NCBI GenBank assembly: GCA_947311455.1
Contig: CAMZKY010000030.1
Location: 1-15,161 of the forward strand
Reading direction: 5' to 3'
Source of the DNA: an uncultured Marinosulfonomonas sp.
GTDB lineage: Bacteria; Pseudomonadota; Alphaproteobacteria; Rhodobacterales; Rhodobacteraceae
Length of the DNA stretch: 15,161 bases
In this document: in pieces, positions 1-6,992 of the stretch
Position numbering within the stretch: position 1 is the stretch's first letter
How the letters are laid out: each line of letters begins with the position of its first letter
Made by a program: the position numbers and the translations under genes
Notes under the pieces: generated by a model
Seen by the model: only the letters and a program-made list of their open reading frames with translations
Database searches by the model: none
What the model was told of the DNA's origin: nothing

Positions 1-2675
1 CGTAACACAAAATCACATCCCCGTTCCCCCAATCCTGTCATTTCCAAGGGGTTTTCCGACAAAAGTTTGGTAACGGATTGCAGGCTCCAGAAAAAATCAT
101 AGGCCGCTTGCAGGGTGTTGGCCTGCGATTTAGTCAACCAGCTTGCGGTCTGCCCCGCCTTGATATGATCTGATACTGCGGTTTTGGGGCAGGCCGACAA
201 AAGCGCAGCGGTTTGGGCCAGCAATTCGATATCCTGCATCCGCCCCTGCCCCAGTTTGGCCTCCCACATATGGGGGGCGGGTTTGGCCTCAAGCAATCGG
301 GCGCGCATTTCAATCACATCCCGGATGATTTTTTCGCCTTTGCATTTGTCGGCCAGCACCGCACGGCGGATTTTTTCAACGCGGCTTTGCAAATCCTTTG
401 GCCCCGCAATCAGACGCGCACGGGTTAAGGCCAAGTGTTCCCATGTCCAGGCCTCGTCCATTTGATAGCTTTCAAATGCCTGAACCGAAGTGGCCACTGG
501 CCCTTGCCGCCCCGAAGGACGCAAGCGCATGTCAACTTCATATAAACGCCCCTCGGCCATCGGCGCGCTTAGGGCGGTAACCATAGCTTGGGTGAGGCGC
601 GCGTAATATAAACGTGTCGACAGCGGGCGTTTGCCGTCGGAACTATCCACACCATCCGCATCATAAATCACAATCAAATCCAGATCAGAGCGCGCATTCA
701 AACGCCCTGCCCCAAGCGACCCCATAGCAAGGATCACAGCGCCGTTTCCCGGCGGCACCCCGTGTTTTTCGCGAAACATATCCACCACCAACGGCCAAAT
801 TCCCGCCACGATGGTTTGCGCCAATTCCGCGTATTGCCGCCCCGCGATTTGCGCATCCACAAGCCCGCGCAGATGGTGCACACCGATGCGGAAATGCCAT
901 TCTTTCATCCAGCGCCGCGCGCTATCAAGGCGGGTTTCGTAATCTTGCGCACGCGCTAAAACCGCATCAAGATCAGATTTCAAACTGTTTAGATCAGGCC
1001 AATCGCTAAAAAACGCCCCCCCAAGAACCGCGTCTAAAACTTGTGAATTACGCGCCAGATACTGTGCCAAATCAGAGGAGGTTCCGCAAATATCAACAAT
1101 AAGATCAATAAGTTGCGGGTTGGCCTCGAATAATGAAAACAGCTGCACGCCGGCCGGAAGCCCCGATAAAAACTTGTCGAATTGCAACAGGGATTCGATC
1201 GGATTGGCGGTTTTGTTGATCCGTTCCAGAATGGCCGGGCGCAGACGTTCAAAGATAGCCACCGCGCGCGATGATCGAAGGGCTGGATAGGCCTGCCAAC
1301 GCGCGATGATATCATCGCCGCCATCGGGTAAATCGGTTTCTGGTTGCTCGTCTTCGGGGGCAAAAAAGCCTTCGGTCAGTTCATGCACCTGCGCAAGGGC
1401 TGCGTGCAACGATTTGCGCAAATTCGGGGTCTCTCCCTCCCCGATAAACCGCGCCAAACGATCAAATTCATCCGCCGTTTTGGGCAGATCATGGGTTTGG
1501 GCGTCATTGATCATTTGCAAGCGATGTTCAACTTCGCGATGCTCACGATAGCGGGTGATCAGAATGTCGGCAATCTCGGGTTCCACCCAGCCTTTGGCGG
1601 CCAAAGCCCGCAAAGCAACCACTGTTTTGCTGGAGCGCAAAGACGGATCACGCCCCCCCGCAATGATCTGGCGGGTCTGGGTGAAAAATTCGATCTCGCG
1701 AATACCGCCGCGCCCCAGTTTCATGTTGTGCCCTTCCAGACAAATCGGCCCACCCAGCCCTTTGTGTTCACGGATGCGCAGGCGCATATCGTGGGCATCC
1801 TGAATCGCGGCAAAATCCAGATGTTTGCGCCAAATGAACGGTTCCAACCGTTTCAAATAAGCATTTCCGGCGTTAAAATCCCCGGCGCAAACCCGCGCTT
1901 TGATATGGGCCGCGCGCTCCCATGTGCGGCCAAGGCTTTCGTAGTATTGCTCTGCCGCACGCATCGCCACACAAACGGGGGTAACGGATGGATCGGGGCG
2001 CAAGCGCAGATCGGTGCGAAAAACATAGCCGTCGCCGGTGATATCAGACAGTAGCGCACACATACGCCGCGTCACACGGATGAAACTGGCGCGGGCGTCC
2101 TGATAATCGTCCGGCGAAAACTGGCTGTCATCAAACAGGCAGATCAGATCAATATCCGAAGAATAATTCAGCTCTCCGGCGCCACCCTTGCCCATCGCCA
2201 ACACCACCATACCACAGGCGTTTTCAATATCAGCGCTGGATTTCCCCGGCATTTTGCCACGCCTGATTTCAGCGCTGAGCAAGGCTTTGATCGACACATC
2301 CACCGCGACATCGGCGAAATCTGACAGGGTTTGGGTGACTTTTTCCAAGGGCCAGACCCCGCCCAAATCGGCCAGCGCCGTTATCCCCGCGATGCGGGCT
2401 TTGGCAATGCGCAATGTTTTGTTCAACTGGTCCAGTGGCGTTTGGCGAATGTCGGCAAACAAATCCGCAATCTTTTTGTCAGGATCGTCAAACGCGGTTC
2501 CAAGCCAGTTTGCCTCGCGGCGCATTATAGATGCCAGATAGGGGCTGCATCCGGCTGTGCCTTTGACCAGATCGGCCAGCGGCGCGGGGAGATCGTCAAA
2601 ACCACGCACAATCTCGTTGCCGCGATCAGGGTGGTAGGGAATGGGAGAACGGGTGATTTGATCTGAAAACTGCAT
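1..2675 (-). CDS. glnE: Bifunctional glutamine synthetase adenylyltransferase/deadenylylase, partial (3' end beyond window)
   Basis: GlnE attaches AMP to, and removes it from, glutamine synthetase (GlnA) in response to PII protein, tuning ammonium assimilation in the cytoplasm. I read the minus-strand frame from the ATG at 2675 to the left edge: 891 codons with no stop. Two nucleotidyltransferase cores are visible. The first, near residues 160-177, reads AMGKGGAGELNYSSDIDL and belongs to the deadenylylating half. The second, near 650-668, reads GSLGAGRLNARSDLDL and belongs to the adenylylating half. Both keep the acidic D-x-D metal ligands. The block GRGGIREIEFF follows the first domain, as expected. 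Relatives run to roughly 920-950 residues, so only the last few tens are missing. The start has an AGGAG about 14 bases upstream, a rather long spacing, so start certainty is moderate. The gene is divergent from the DUF2852 gene. Confidence 0.96.
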   Translation of the reverse strand, partial: MQFSDQITRSPIPYHPDRGNEIVRGFDDLPAPLADLVKGTAGCSPYLASIMRREANWLGTAFDDPDKKIADLFADIRQTPLDQLNKTLRIAKARIAGITALADLGGVWPLEKVTQTLSDFADVAVDVSIKALLSAEIRRGKMPGKSSADIENACGMVVLAMGKGGAGELNYSSDIDLICLFDDSQFSPDDYQDARASFIRVTRRMCALLSDITGDGYVFRTDLRLRPDPSVTPVCVAMRAAEQYYESLGRTWERAAHIKARVCAGDFNAGNAYLKRLEPFIWRKHLDFAAIQDAHDMRLRIREHKGLGGPICLEGHNMKLGRGGIREIEFFTQTRQIIAGGRDPSLRSSKTVVALRALAAKGWVEPEIADILITRYREHREVEHRLQMINDAQTHDLPKTADEFDRLARFIGEGETPNLRKSLHAALAQVHELTEGFFAPEDEQPETDLPDGGDDIIARWQAYPALRSSRAVAIFERLRPAILERINKTANPIESLLQFDKFLSGLPAGVQLFSLFEANPQLIDLIVDICGTSSDLAQYLARNSQVLDAVLGGAFFSDWPDLNSLKSDLDAVLARAQDYETRLDSARRWMKEWHFRIGVHHLRGLVDAQIAGRQYAELAQTIVAGIWPLVVDMFREKHGVPPGNGAVILAMGSLGAGRLNARSDLDLIVIYDADGVDSSDGKRPLSTRLYYARLTQAMVTALSAPMAEGRLYEVDMRLRPSGRQGPVATSVQAFESYQMDEAWTWEHLALTRARLIAGPKDLQSRVEKIRRAVLADKCKGEKIIRDVIEMRARLLEAKPAPHMWEAKLGQGRMQDIELLAQTAALLSACPKTAVSDHIKAGQTASWLTKSQANTLQAAYDFFWSLQSVTKLLSENPLEMTGLGERGCDFVL

Positions 2676-2831
2676 AGCCTTTGATGCGCTCCTGTGATTG
2701 TCCGGTCAATAGAGCGGCGCATTTTCCGCCCCGCTTTGACCGAATAAAATCAGACATCCTTAACAACAAACCGAAACGATCCAGTTTAGAATCCCGACTA
2801 ACACACTGTAATTATTATACTTATCCTATTT

Positions 2832-2850
2832 ATGTAAATATCTTTTACAT
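2832..2850. promoter_or_regulatory. Palindrome ATGTAAA-N5-TTTACAT (operator candidate, distal)
   Basis: A perfect 7-bp inverted repeat, ATGTAAA (2832-2838) and TTTACAT (2844-2850), with a 5-base centre TATCT, lies in the divergent gap between glnE and the DUF2852 gene. It matches the design of the second palindrome at 2889-2909 (ATGTRAA-N5-TTYACAT). The arms are AT-rich and no T-run follows, so a dimeric regulator site fits better than a terminator. The regulator is unknown. Confidence 0.5.
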
Positions 2851-2888
2851 TTAGGCTTGCAATCCTGCATCCGAACCCCAATCTTGGT

Positions 2889-2909
2889 AATGTGAAAGGT
2901 ATTCACATT
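2889..2909. promoter_or_regulatory. Palindrome AATGTGAA-N5-TTCACATT (operator candidate, proximal)
   Basis: A perfect 8-bp inverted repeat with centre AGGTA ends 28 bases before the DUF2852 start codon. Its core TGTGA/TCACA resembles a CRP-family site, but the gap between these pentamers is 7 rather than the usual 6 bases. It could overlap a promoter with TTGGTA at 2884-2889 as -35 and TTTAAA at 2908-2913 as -10, which would suit repression; that promoter is tentative. It is the sister of the palindrome at 2832-2850, with centres 58 bp apart. Confidence 0.55.
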
Positions 2910-2937
2910 TAAACGCAACCTATTTACGGAGATATAA

Positions 2938-3339
2938 ATGAGCACCGTCGCAACATGGCCCAGCCAAGCAGAAAACTTCTTGGACGAACGAGGCAAACCG
3001 GCATGGATCATCGCCATGGTTATCGGGTTTATCCTTTTCTGGCCGGTTGGTCTGGCCATCCTATTATATATGACTTGGAGCAAACGTATGTTTAACGGAA
3101 ACGGCCACAGCCGCTGCCATTCAAAACACTACAAACATCCAAGCACCTACAACTCTTCCGGCAACGCCGCTTTTGACGCCTACAAAGAAGACACCCTGCG
3201 CCGTCTGGAAGAAGAGCAAGGCAATTTCGAAGCATTTCTTGAACGCCTGCGCGAAGCCAAAGACAAATCGGAATTTGACCAGTTCATGGATGATCGAGCA
3301 ACCAAAAATAAAGACCTAAGCGAACCGATCGACGTATAG
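2938..3339 (+). CDS. DUF2852 family small membrane protein
   Basis: This 133-residue protein has one strong hydrophobic segment at about residues 22-47 (AWIIAMVIGF, then FWPVGLAILLYM). A basic, His-rich linker follows (about 48-73), then a highly charged and probably helical C-terminal half with the blocks AFDAYKEDTLRRLEEEQ and LREAKDKSEFDQFM. This arrangement is what I know of the DUF2852 family in Rhodobacterales; its function is unknown. GGAG at 2928-2931 lies 6 bases before the ATG and supports the start. Two palindromic operator candidates lie upstream and a hairpin terminator follows the stop, so the gene is probably monocistronic with its own regulation. A membrane-anchored protein with a cytoplasmic coiled tail is an inference from composition. 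Confidence 0.88.
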   Translation: MSTVATWPSQAENFLDERGKPAWIIAMVIGFILFWPVGLAILLYMTWSKRMFNGNGHSRCHSKHYKHPSTYNSSGNAAFDAYKEDTLRRLEEEQGNFEAFLERLREAKDKSEFDQFMDDRATKNKDLSEPIDV

Positions 3340-3354
3340 GATGGAATCGCTCCC

Positions 3355-3380
3355 AAAGTGGCCCGAAACCGGGCCGCTTT
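3355..3380 (+). terminator. Rho-independent terminator after the DUF2852 gene
   Basis: The stem AAAGTGGCCCG / CGGGCCGCTTT (3355-3365 and 3370-3380) closes a 4-base AAAC loop; one pair is a T-G wobble and the stem ends in T's. It begins 16 bases past the stop at 3339. The T-tract is short, so termination may be incomplete towards bpt. Confidence 0.7.
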
Positions 3381-3465
3381 AACCATGCCCAGCAAAAGGG
3401 GTTGGCGGCAGGCAAAACGGTTGCTATCCTTCATTTAAATCAAACACAACAAACAACCGGATTTT

Positions 3466-4308
3466 ATGCGCCACAGTCTTCCCATTGCCCCGCAGTTTTA
3501 CGTGACTGCACAGCAGCCTTGCCCCTATCTGGACGGGCGGGAAGAACGCAAATTATTCACCGCACTGAATGGCGAAGACGCCGAAGATTTGAACAACACC
3601 CTTTCCAAACAAGGGTTCCGGCGATCCCAAAATGTGTTGTATCGCCCCTCTTGCCCGAATTGCACCGCCTGTTATTCCGCGCGCATTCGGGTTGCCGATT
3701 TCATCCCGTCAAAATCCCAAAAACGGTGTTTAAGGAAAAATAGCTTTCTAACCCGTTCCGCAACATCCCCATGGGCCTCGGAAGAGCAGTACGATCTATT
3801 TCGCACCTATTTGGCCAGCCGTCACGCGGATGGGGGCATGGCCGATATGGATATCTTTGAATTTGCCGCGATGGTCGAGGAAACGCCGATCAAAAGCCGG
3901 ATCGTTGAATATACCCGGATGAACACATATGAAAAACCCGAGTTGGCCGCTGTTTGCCTGACCGATGTGTTCGATGACGGGCTAAGCATGGTCTATTCAT
4001 TTTTTGATCCTGATCTGATGAAAAACAGCCTTGGAACCTATATCATCCTCGATCATATCGCCATCGCACGCGATGCCGGATTGCCCTATGTGTATTTAGG
4101 CTATTGGGTGCCCACCAGCCCGAAAATGGCCTATAAAGCAAAATTCAGCGCACTTGAGATTTACCAAGACGGGGATTGGCGTACACTCGATAATCCCGAC
4201 AATTTTGATCCGCAAAAAGATTCGATGCCGAGTGATCCAATTGCCGAACAAGTTGCGAAAATCAGCCTTCCAAACACCCCGATCCACCGAAGATCATTTG
4301 ATTTATGA
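3466..4308 (+). CDS. bpt: Aspartate/glutamate leucyltransferase (arginyl-tRNA--protein transferase family)
   Basis: Bpt moves leucine from leucyl-tRNA to the N-terminal Asp or Glu of a protein, making a destabilising N-end-rule residue for ClpS/ClpAP. The protein has 280 residues, the usual family length. The N-terminal domain carries CPYLDGREERKLFTAL (19-34) and a Cys cluster at C63, C66 and C69 (RPSCPNCTACYSARIRV). The C-terminal GNAT-like half has SFFDPDLMKNSLGTY, LDHIAIARDAGLPYVYLGYW and KMAYKAKF. Many annotations call this family arginyltransferase (ate); the bacterial short form with these motifs is usually Bpt, but the leucine specificity is inferred from family. The ribosome-binding site is weak (CGGA about 5 bases before ATG); the conserved N-terminus supports this start. 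Confidence 0.93.
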   Translation: MRHSLPIAPQFYVTAQQPCPYLDGREERKLFTALNGEDAEDLNNTLSKQGFRRSQNVLYRPSCPNCTACYSARIRVADFIPSKSQKRCLRKNSFLTRSATSPWASEEQYDLFRTYLASRHADGGMADMDIFEFAAMVEETPIKSRIVEYTRMNTYEKPELAAVCLTDVFDDGLSMVYSFFDPDLMKNSLGTYIILDHIAIARDAGLPYVYLGYWVPTSPKMAYKAKFSALEIYQDGDWRTLDNPDNFDPQKDSMPSDPIAEQVAKISLPNTPIHRRSFDL

Positions 4309-4600
4309 CATTGGTTGCGCACCAAAATCCAGAACCTCGTCCATCACCAATCCGATAAACCCATTGCGGATTTTAACATCAGCTTTGCGAAATTTCTGTT
4401 GGATGACATCATCATGTGGCCCTGACATAAGGTCGTCATGGCTGCTTTTGAACGCATTTATTCAACGTCGAAAGCCCGCCCCCAAATCTGGTGCAACTAG
4501 CGGCCTTGTCAGACCACTGTTATTGCAATGCAAACCGCATCACGCCGAAACGCTTCTGTGTATCTGGTTGCCATGCCTGATCTCCTTGGGGCGTAGACCA
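4309..4600. other. Non-coding gap, no convincing gene
   Basis: I see no conserved protein on either strand here. The plus-strand reading frame continuing from 4154 is a shadow of bpt. A 41-codon minus-strand frame (4428 to 4303, start MSGPHDDVIQQKF) has no Shine-Dalgarno sequence and no homolog I recognise. The stretch may contain eroded remains of the transporter whose 3' end is recognisable from 4601 on, but I cannot read it. Confidence 0.4.
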
Positions 4601-4779
4601 CTAGCGCCCGCCAGCATCGTTGTTCTGATTGATTTTTGCACCCGCCGCTGATCGCTATTGTGGGTTTTATGCTATTTAACGAGCAGCTTAATCAATTCGT
4701 AATTCTTGGCGGTTTGCTTGTTGTCATTGAAAATTTCGTTAATATTCGCGCAATTACGCGCGATTCTGGTGCAAATTAA
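4601..4779 (+). pseudogene. EamA/DMT-family transporter, 3' remnant with frameshift
   Basis: From 4601 one frame reads LAPASIVVLIDF and then runs into a stop. The frame one base earlier, from about 4636, reads on as LHPPLIAIVGFML, then FNEQLNQFVILGGLLVVIEN and FVNIRA, to TAA at 4777-4779. Joined, this matches the last two helices of a drug/metabolite transporter (the family pattern is roughly APASVVxPxDFLRLPLIAxVGxxxxxExL). The shift sits at a run of five T's (4633-4637); a sixth T would restore the frame. The N-terminal eight or so helices cannot be recognised upstream, so this is a decayed gene, not a sequencing slip in an intact one. A single-base read error is still possible for the shift itself. 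Confidence 0.7.
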
Positions 4780-4802
4780 CAACGGTATCACCTGAACGGC
4801 CC

Positions 4803-4826
4803 GTTGACCTAGGGTCAACGTTGACC
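4803..4826. promoter_or_regulatory. Triple GTTGACC half-site array upstream of FadL-like gene
   Basis: Three perfect 7-base half-sites occur in tandem: GTTGACC (4803-4809), GGTCAAC (4813-4819) and GTTGACC (4820-4826). The first two form an inverted repeat with 3-base spacer TAG, and the last two abut as a 14-bp palindrome. The array ends 61 bases before the FadL-like start codon. TTGACC also resembles a -35 element, so promoter and operator may overlap. A further weak inverted repeat, CGATAA (4829-4834) and TTATCG (4849-4854), follows. The binding regulator is not identified. Confidence 0.6.
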
Positions 4827-4887
4827 AGCGATAATCCGCTCATTAGCGTTATCGTCAGGGAAATTTATCGAACCAGGGACGGACAAA

Positions 4888-5973
4888 ATGAAAAAAACTA
4901 TTTCTTACTCAATCGCCGCATTGGCACTTACCTCATCAGCAGCACTTGCTGGTGGCATTGATCGTTCTGGGCAAGGAATTGGTTTTCTTTTTGAAAAAGG
5001 CACCGCAGCCGAGCTTTCTTTTGGTATGGTAACACCAAGTGTTACAGGCACCGATACTTTGGGGGGTGCAACGGGTAATGTTGGCAAAAGTTATACCCAA
5101 ACTTCGCTTAGTTACAAAATGGATATCGGCGACAACATGTCTTTTGCATTGATAATGGATCAACCATTTGGTGCGGATGTTGAATATGCCGCTACAAGTG
5201 TATTGCTTGGCGGGACCAAAGCCGTTGCTAGCTCAACGGCTGTGACAGGTATTTTGCGCTACAAATTCGACGGTGGTTTTAGCGCACATGCCGGGCTACG
5301 GGCGCAAACGGCTTCGGCAAATATTGATCTTCGTGGTCTCGCATTCGGGCCTTCCGACGGATATTCGGTGGATCTAGCCTCAGATACTTCATATGGTTAT
5401 CTGGTTGGGGTTGCTTATGAAAAGCCTGAAATTGCACTTCGTGTTGCCTTAACGTTCAATTCAGCAATTACCCACCAATTTGCAACCACAGAAACCTTTT
5501 TGGGAGCCCCCGCAGCACCTCCATCGGTAACAAACAGCACCTTGCCAAAATCGATTAATCTTGATTTTCAATCAGGTGTTGCTGCAAATACTCTGGTTTT
5601 CGGATCTATTCGCTGGGTTGATTGGAGCGCATTCAAGCTTGCGCCTTCCGTAACAGGAAGCCTCATTGATCTGTCTGACTCCACAACCTACAATCTGGGT
5701 GTTGGCCGCAAGTTTAACGATAATTGGTCCGGTGCATTTTCAATGTCATATGAAGCCGCTGGAAACCCTCTTGTTTCGCCTCTTGCCCCTACGAACGGGA
5801 AATTGGGGTTCACATTGGCGGGTGTATATAAGTCAGGTAACTTTAAAATTACCACCGGCATCAACTATACCAAAGTTGGCGATGCGTCCCCACAAACCGC
5901 TGGCGTCGCACGTGCGTCAATGACAGGTAACTCTGCGTGGGGTATCGGCGTCAAGCTAGGGTTGACGTTCTAA
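4888..5973 (+). CDS. OMPP1/FadL/TodX-like outer membrane transport protein
   Basis: This 361-residue protein starts with a clear Sec signal peptide: MKK, a hydrophobic core, then a likely signal peptidase I cut after ALA at residue 21, giving a mature start GGIDRSGQGIGFLFEKG. That mature start, with a serine/glycine-rich hatch-like segment, resembles FadL/OMPP1 proteins that carry hydrophobic compounds such as long-chain fatty acids across the outer membrane. The rest alternates hydrophobic and polar residues as beta-strands (LRYKFDGGFSAHAGLR, GSIRWVDWSAF, FNDNWSGAFSMSYE) and ends in a terminal Phe (GVKLGLTF), the signal for outer-membrane insertion. It is shorter than E. coli FadL, so the substrate is open. 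AGGGACGG ends about 5 bases before the ATG. The GTTGACC array upstream and the strong terminator after it suggest a single-gene unit. Its base composition is more AT-rich than its neighbours. Confidence 0.85.
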   Translation: MKKTISYSIAALALTSSAALAGGIDRSGQGIGFLFEKGTAAELSFGMVTPSVTGTDTLGGATGNVGKSYTQTSLSYKMDIGDNMSFALIMDQPFGADVEYAATSVLLGGTKAVASSTAVTGILRYKFDGGFSAHAGLRAQTASANIDLRGLAFGPSDGYSVDLASDTSYGYLVGVAYEKPEIALRVALTFNSAITHQFATTETFLGAPAAPPSVTNSTLPKSINLDFQSGVAANTLVFGSIRWVDWSAFKLAPSVTGSLIDLSDSTTYNLGVGRKFNDNWSGAFSMSYEAAGNPLVSPLAPTNGKLGFTLAGVYKSGNFKITTGINYTKVGDASPQTAGVARASMTGNSAWGIGVKLGLTF

Positions 5974-5995
5974 ATATCGATCATCAAAACAACTT

Positions 5996-6028
5996 AAAAA
6001 ACCTGCCCAAATCGGGCGGGTTTTTTTA
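5996..6028 (+). terminator. Rho-independent terminator after FadL-like gene
   Basis: An A-run leads into the stem CCTGCCC / GGGCGGG (6002-6008 and 6014-6020), with one T-G wobble and a 5-base loop AAATC, followed by seven T's (6021-6027). It is strong and lies 22 bases past the stop; the flanking A and T runs would also allow function on the other strand. Confidence 0.9.
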
Positions 6029-6089
6029 TGCCTTCTTGACCGATCAGATCGCTTTGACTACCAAAGCATGAAAGAAAAGTAGGCACCAT

Positions 6090-6950
6090 ATGATTTATTC
6101 CACGATAAAAGACTGGCAAAACGCCCCCCATAAACAGGTGGCCCTGTTTGGCATGTCGGGCCTTGGAAAAACCTATGTGTCCAATATTTTGCGCGCCTCG
6201 GGAAACTGGTTTCATTATTCCATCGATTACCGGATCGGCACCCGCCATATGGGCGAATTCATCGTGGATAATTTCAAATACGAGGCGATGAAAAATCCGT
6301 TTCTGGCCGATCTACTGCGCTCGGATTCCATGGATGTGCGTTCCAATATCAGCTTTGAAAATCTGGCCCCCCTTTCCACCTATATGGGCAAGCCCGGTGA
6401 CAGCAATAAATTCGGCCTGCCATTTGAAGAATATATGCGCCGTCAGGCCCAGCATCGTATCGCTGAAATCAATGCGTTGTTGGAAACCGAATACTTTATC
6501 AATCGCGCGCAAACCCTTTATAACTATGACAATTTTGTCTGTGATACGGGGGGATCCCTGTGCGAGGTGGTTGATCCCGACGATGAAAATGATCCGGTTT
6601 TAAGCGCCCTTTCCAAATCGGTGCTTATGGTGTGGATCAAGGGCGCAGATGATCACACAGAAACCCTTGTCAACCGGTTTCGGGGCGATCCCAAACCGAT
6701 GTATTATGCGCCGGATGTGCTAAACGATCTATGGCAACGCTATCTGGATCAAAACAAAATTGCCCCCGAAAATGTTGATCCCAATGATTTTATGACATGG
6801 GGCTATTCCGAGGCCATTCAAAGGCGCCAGCCAATTTATGGCAAGATTGCTGAAAACTGGGGGGTCACCGTTACCGCCGATGAAATATCCAAGGTGAAAT
6901 CGCCGGATGATTTTGACGCACTCATGTGCATCGCCCTTGCACGCGCCTGA
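6090..6950 (+). CDS. P-loop ATPase of unknown function, linked to metA
   Basis: This 286-residue soluble protein carries a perfect Walker A motif, GMSGLGKT, at residues 21-28, immediately after a hydrophobic strand (QVALF). Other readable blocks are FHYSIDYRIGTRHM, NYDNFVCDTGGSLCEV, KSVLMVWIKGADDH (a possible later beta-strand) and MTWGYSEAIQRR. There is no signal peptide or membrane segment. The Walker A start and the small size suggest a kinase-like or G-protein-like NTPase, perhaps a small-molecule kinase, but no catalytic signature names a substrate. I recall such ATPases beside metA in Rhodobacteraceae; the gap to metA here is 42 bases on the same strand, so cotranscription is likely. 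AGTAGG lies 7 bases before the ATG. Function is unknown. Confidence 0.83.
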   Translation: MIYSTIKDWQNAPHKQVALFGMSGLGKTYVSNILRASGNWFHYSIDYRIGTRHMGEFIVDNFKYEAMKNPFLADLLRSDSMDVRSNISFENLAPLSTYMGKPGDSNKFGLPFEEYMRRQAQHRIAEINALLETEYFINRAQTLYNYDNFVCDTGGSLCEVVDPDDENDPVLSALSKSVLMVWIKGADDHTETLVNRFRGDPKPMYYAPDVLNDLWQRYLDQNKIAPENVDPNDFMTWGYSEAIQRRQPIYGKIAENWGVTVTADEISKVKSPDDFDALMCIALARA

Positions 6951-6992
6951 TTTCAGCCCCATCTATCATTAGCCCCTTCGAAAGCCAGTAAA

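Noticed and set aside
1344..2054. Long plus-strand ORF of 236 codons opposite glnE
   Set aside because: It is antisense to conserved glnE sequence and lies in a register where GC-rich codons leave few stops. No conserved domain is visible.
2711..2737. Hairpin-like GC-rich segment upstream of glnE (AGCGG...CCGCT)
   Set aside because: The arms pair imperfectly with a bulge and no T-run follows on either strand; not strong enough to call a terminator or attenuator.
4303..4428. 41-codon minus-strand ORF starting MSGPHDDVIQQKF
   Set aside because: No Shine-Dalgarno sequence, no recognised homolog, and it overlaps the 3' end of bpt. It could still be real, but nothing supports it beyond being open.
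4154..4651. Open frame of 165 codons on the plus strand downstream of and overlapping bpt
   Set aside because: It starts inside bpt in another frame, lacks a ribosome-binding site and has odd composition. Only its last dozen codons have meaning, as part of the frameshifted EamA remnant.
6951..6992. SAM-II riboswitch expected before metA in some Alphaproteobacteria
   Set aside because: Only 42 bases separate metA from the ATPase gene, and neither hairpin nor pseudoknot pieces are visible.
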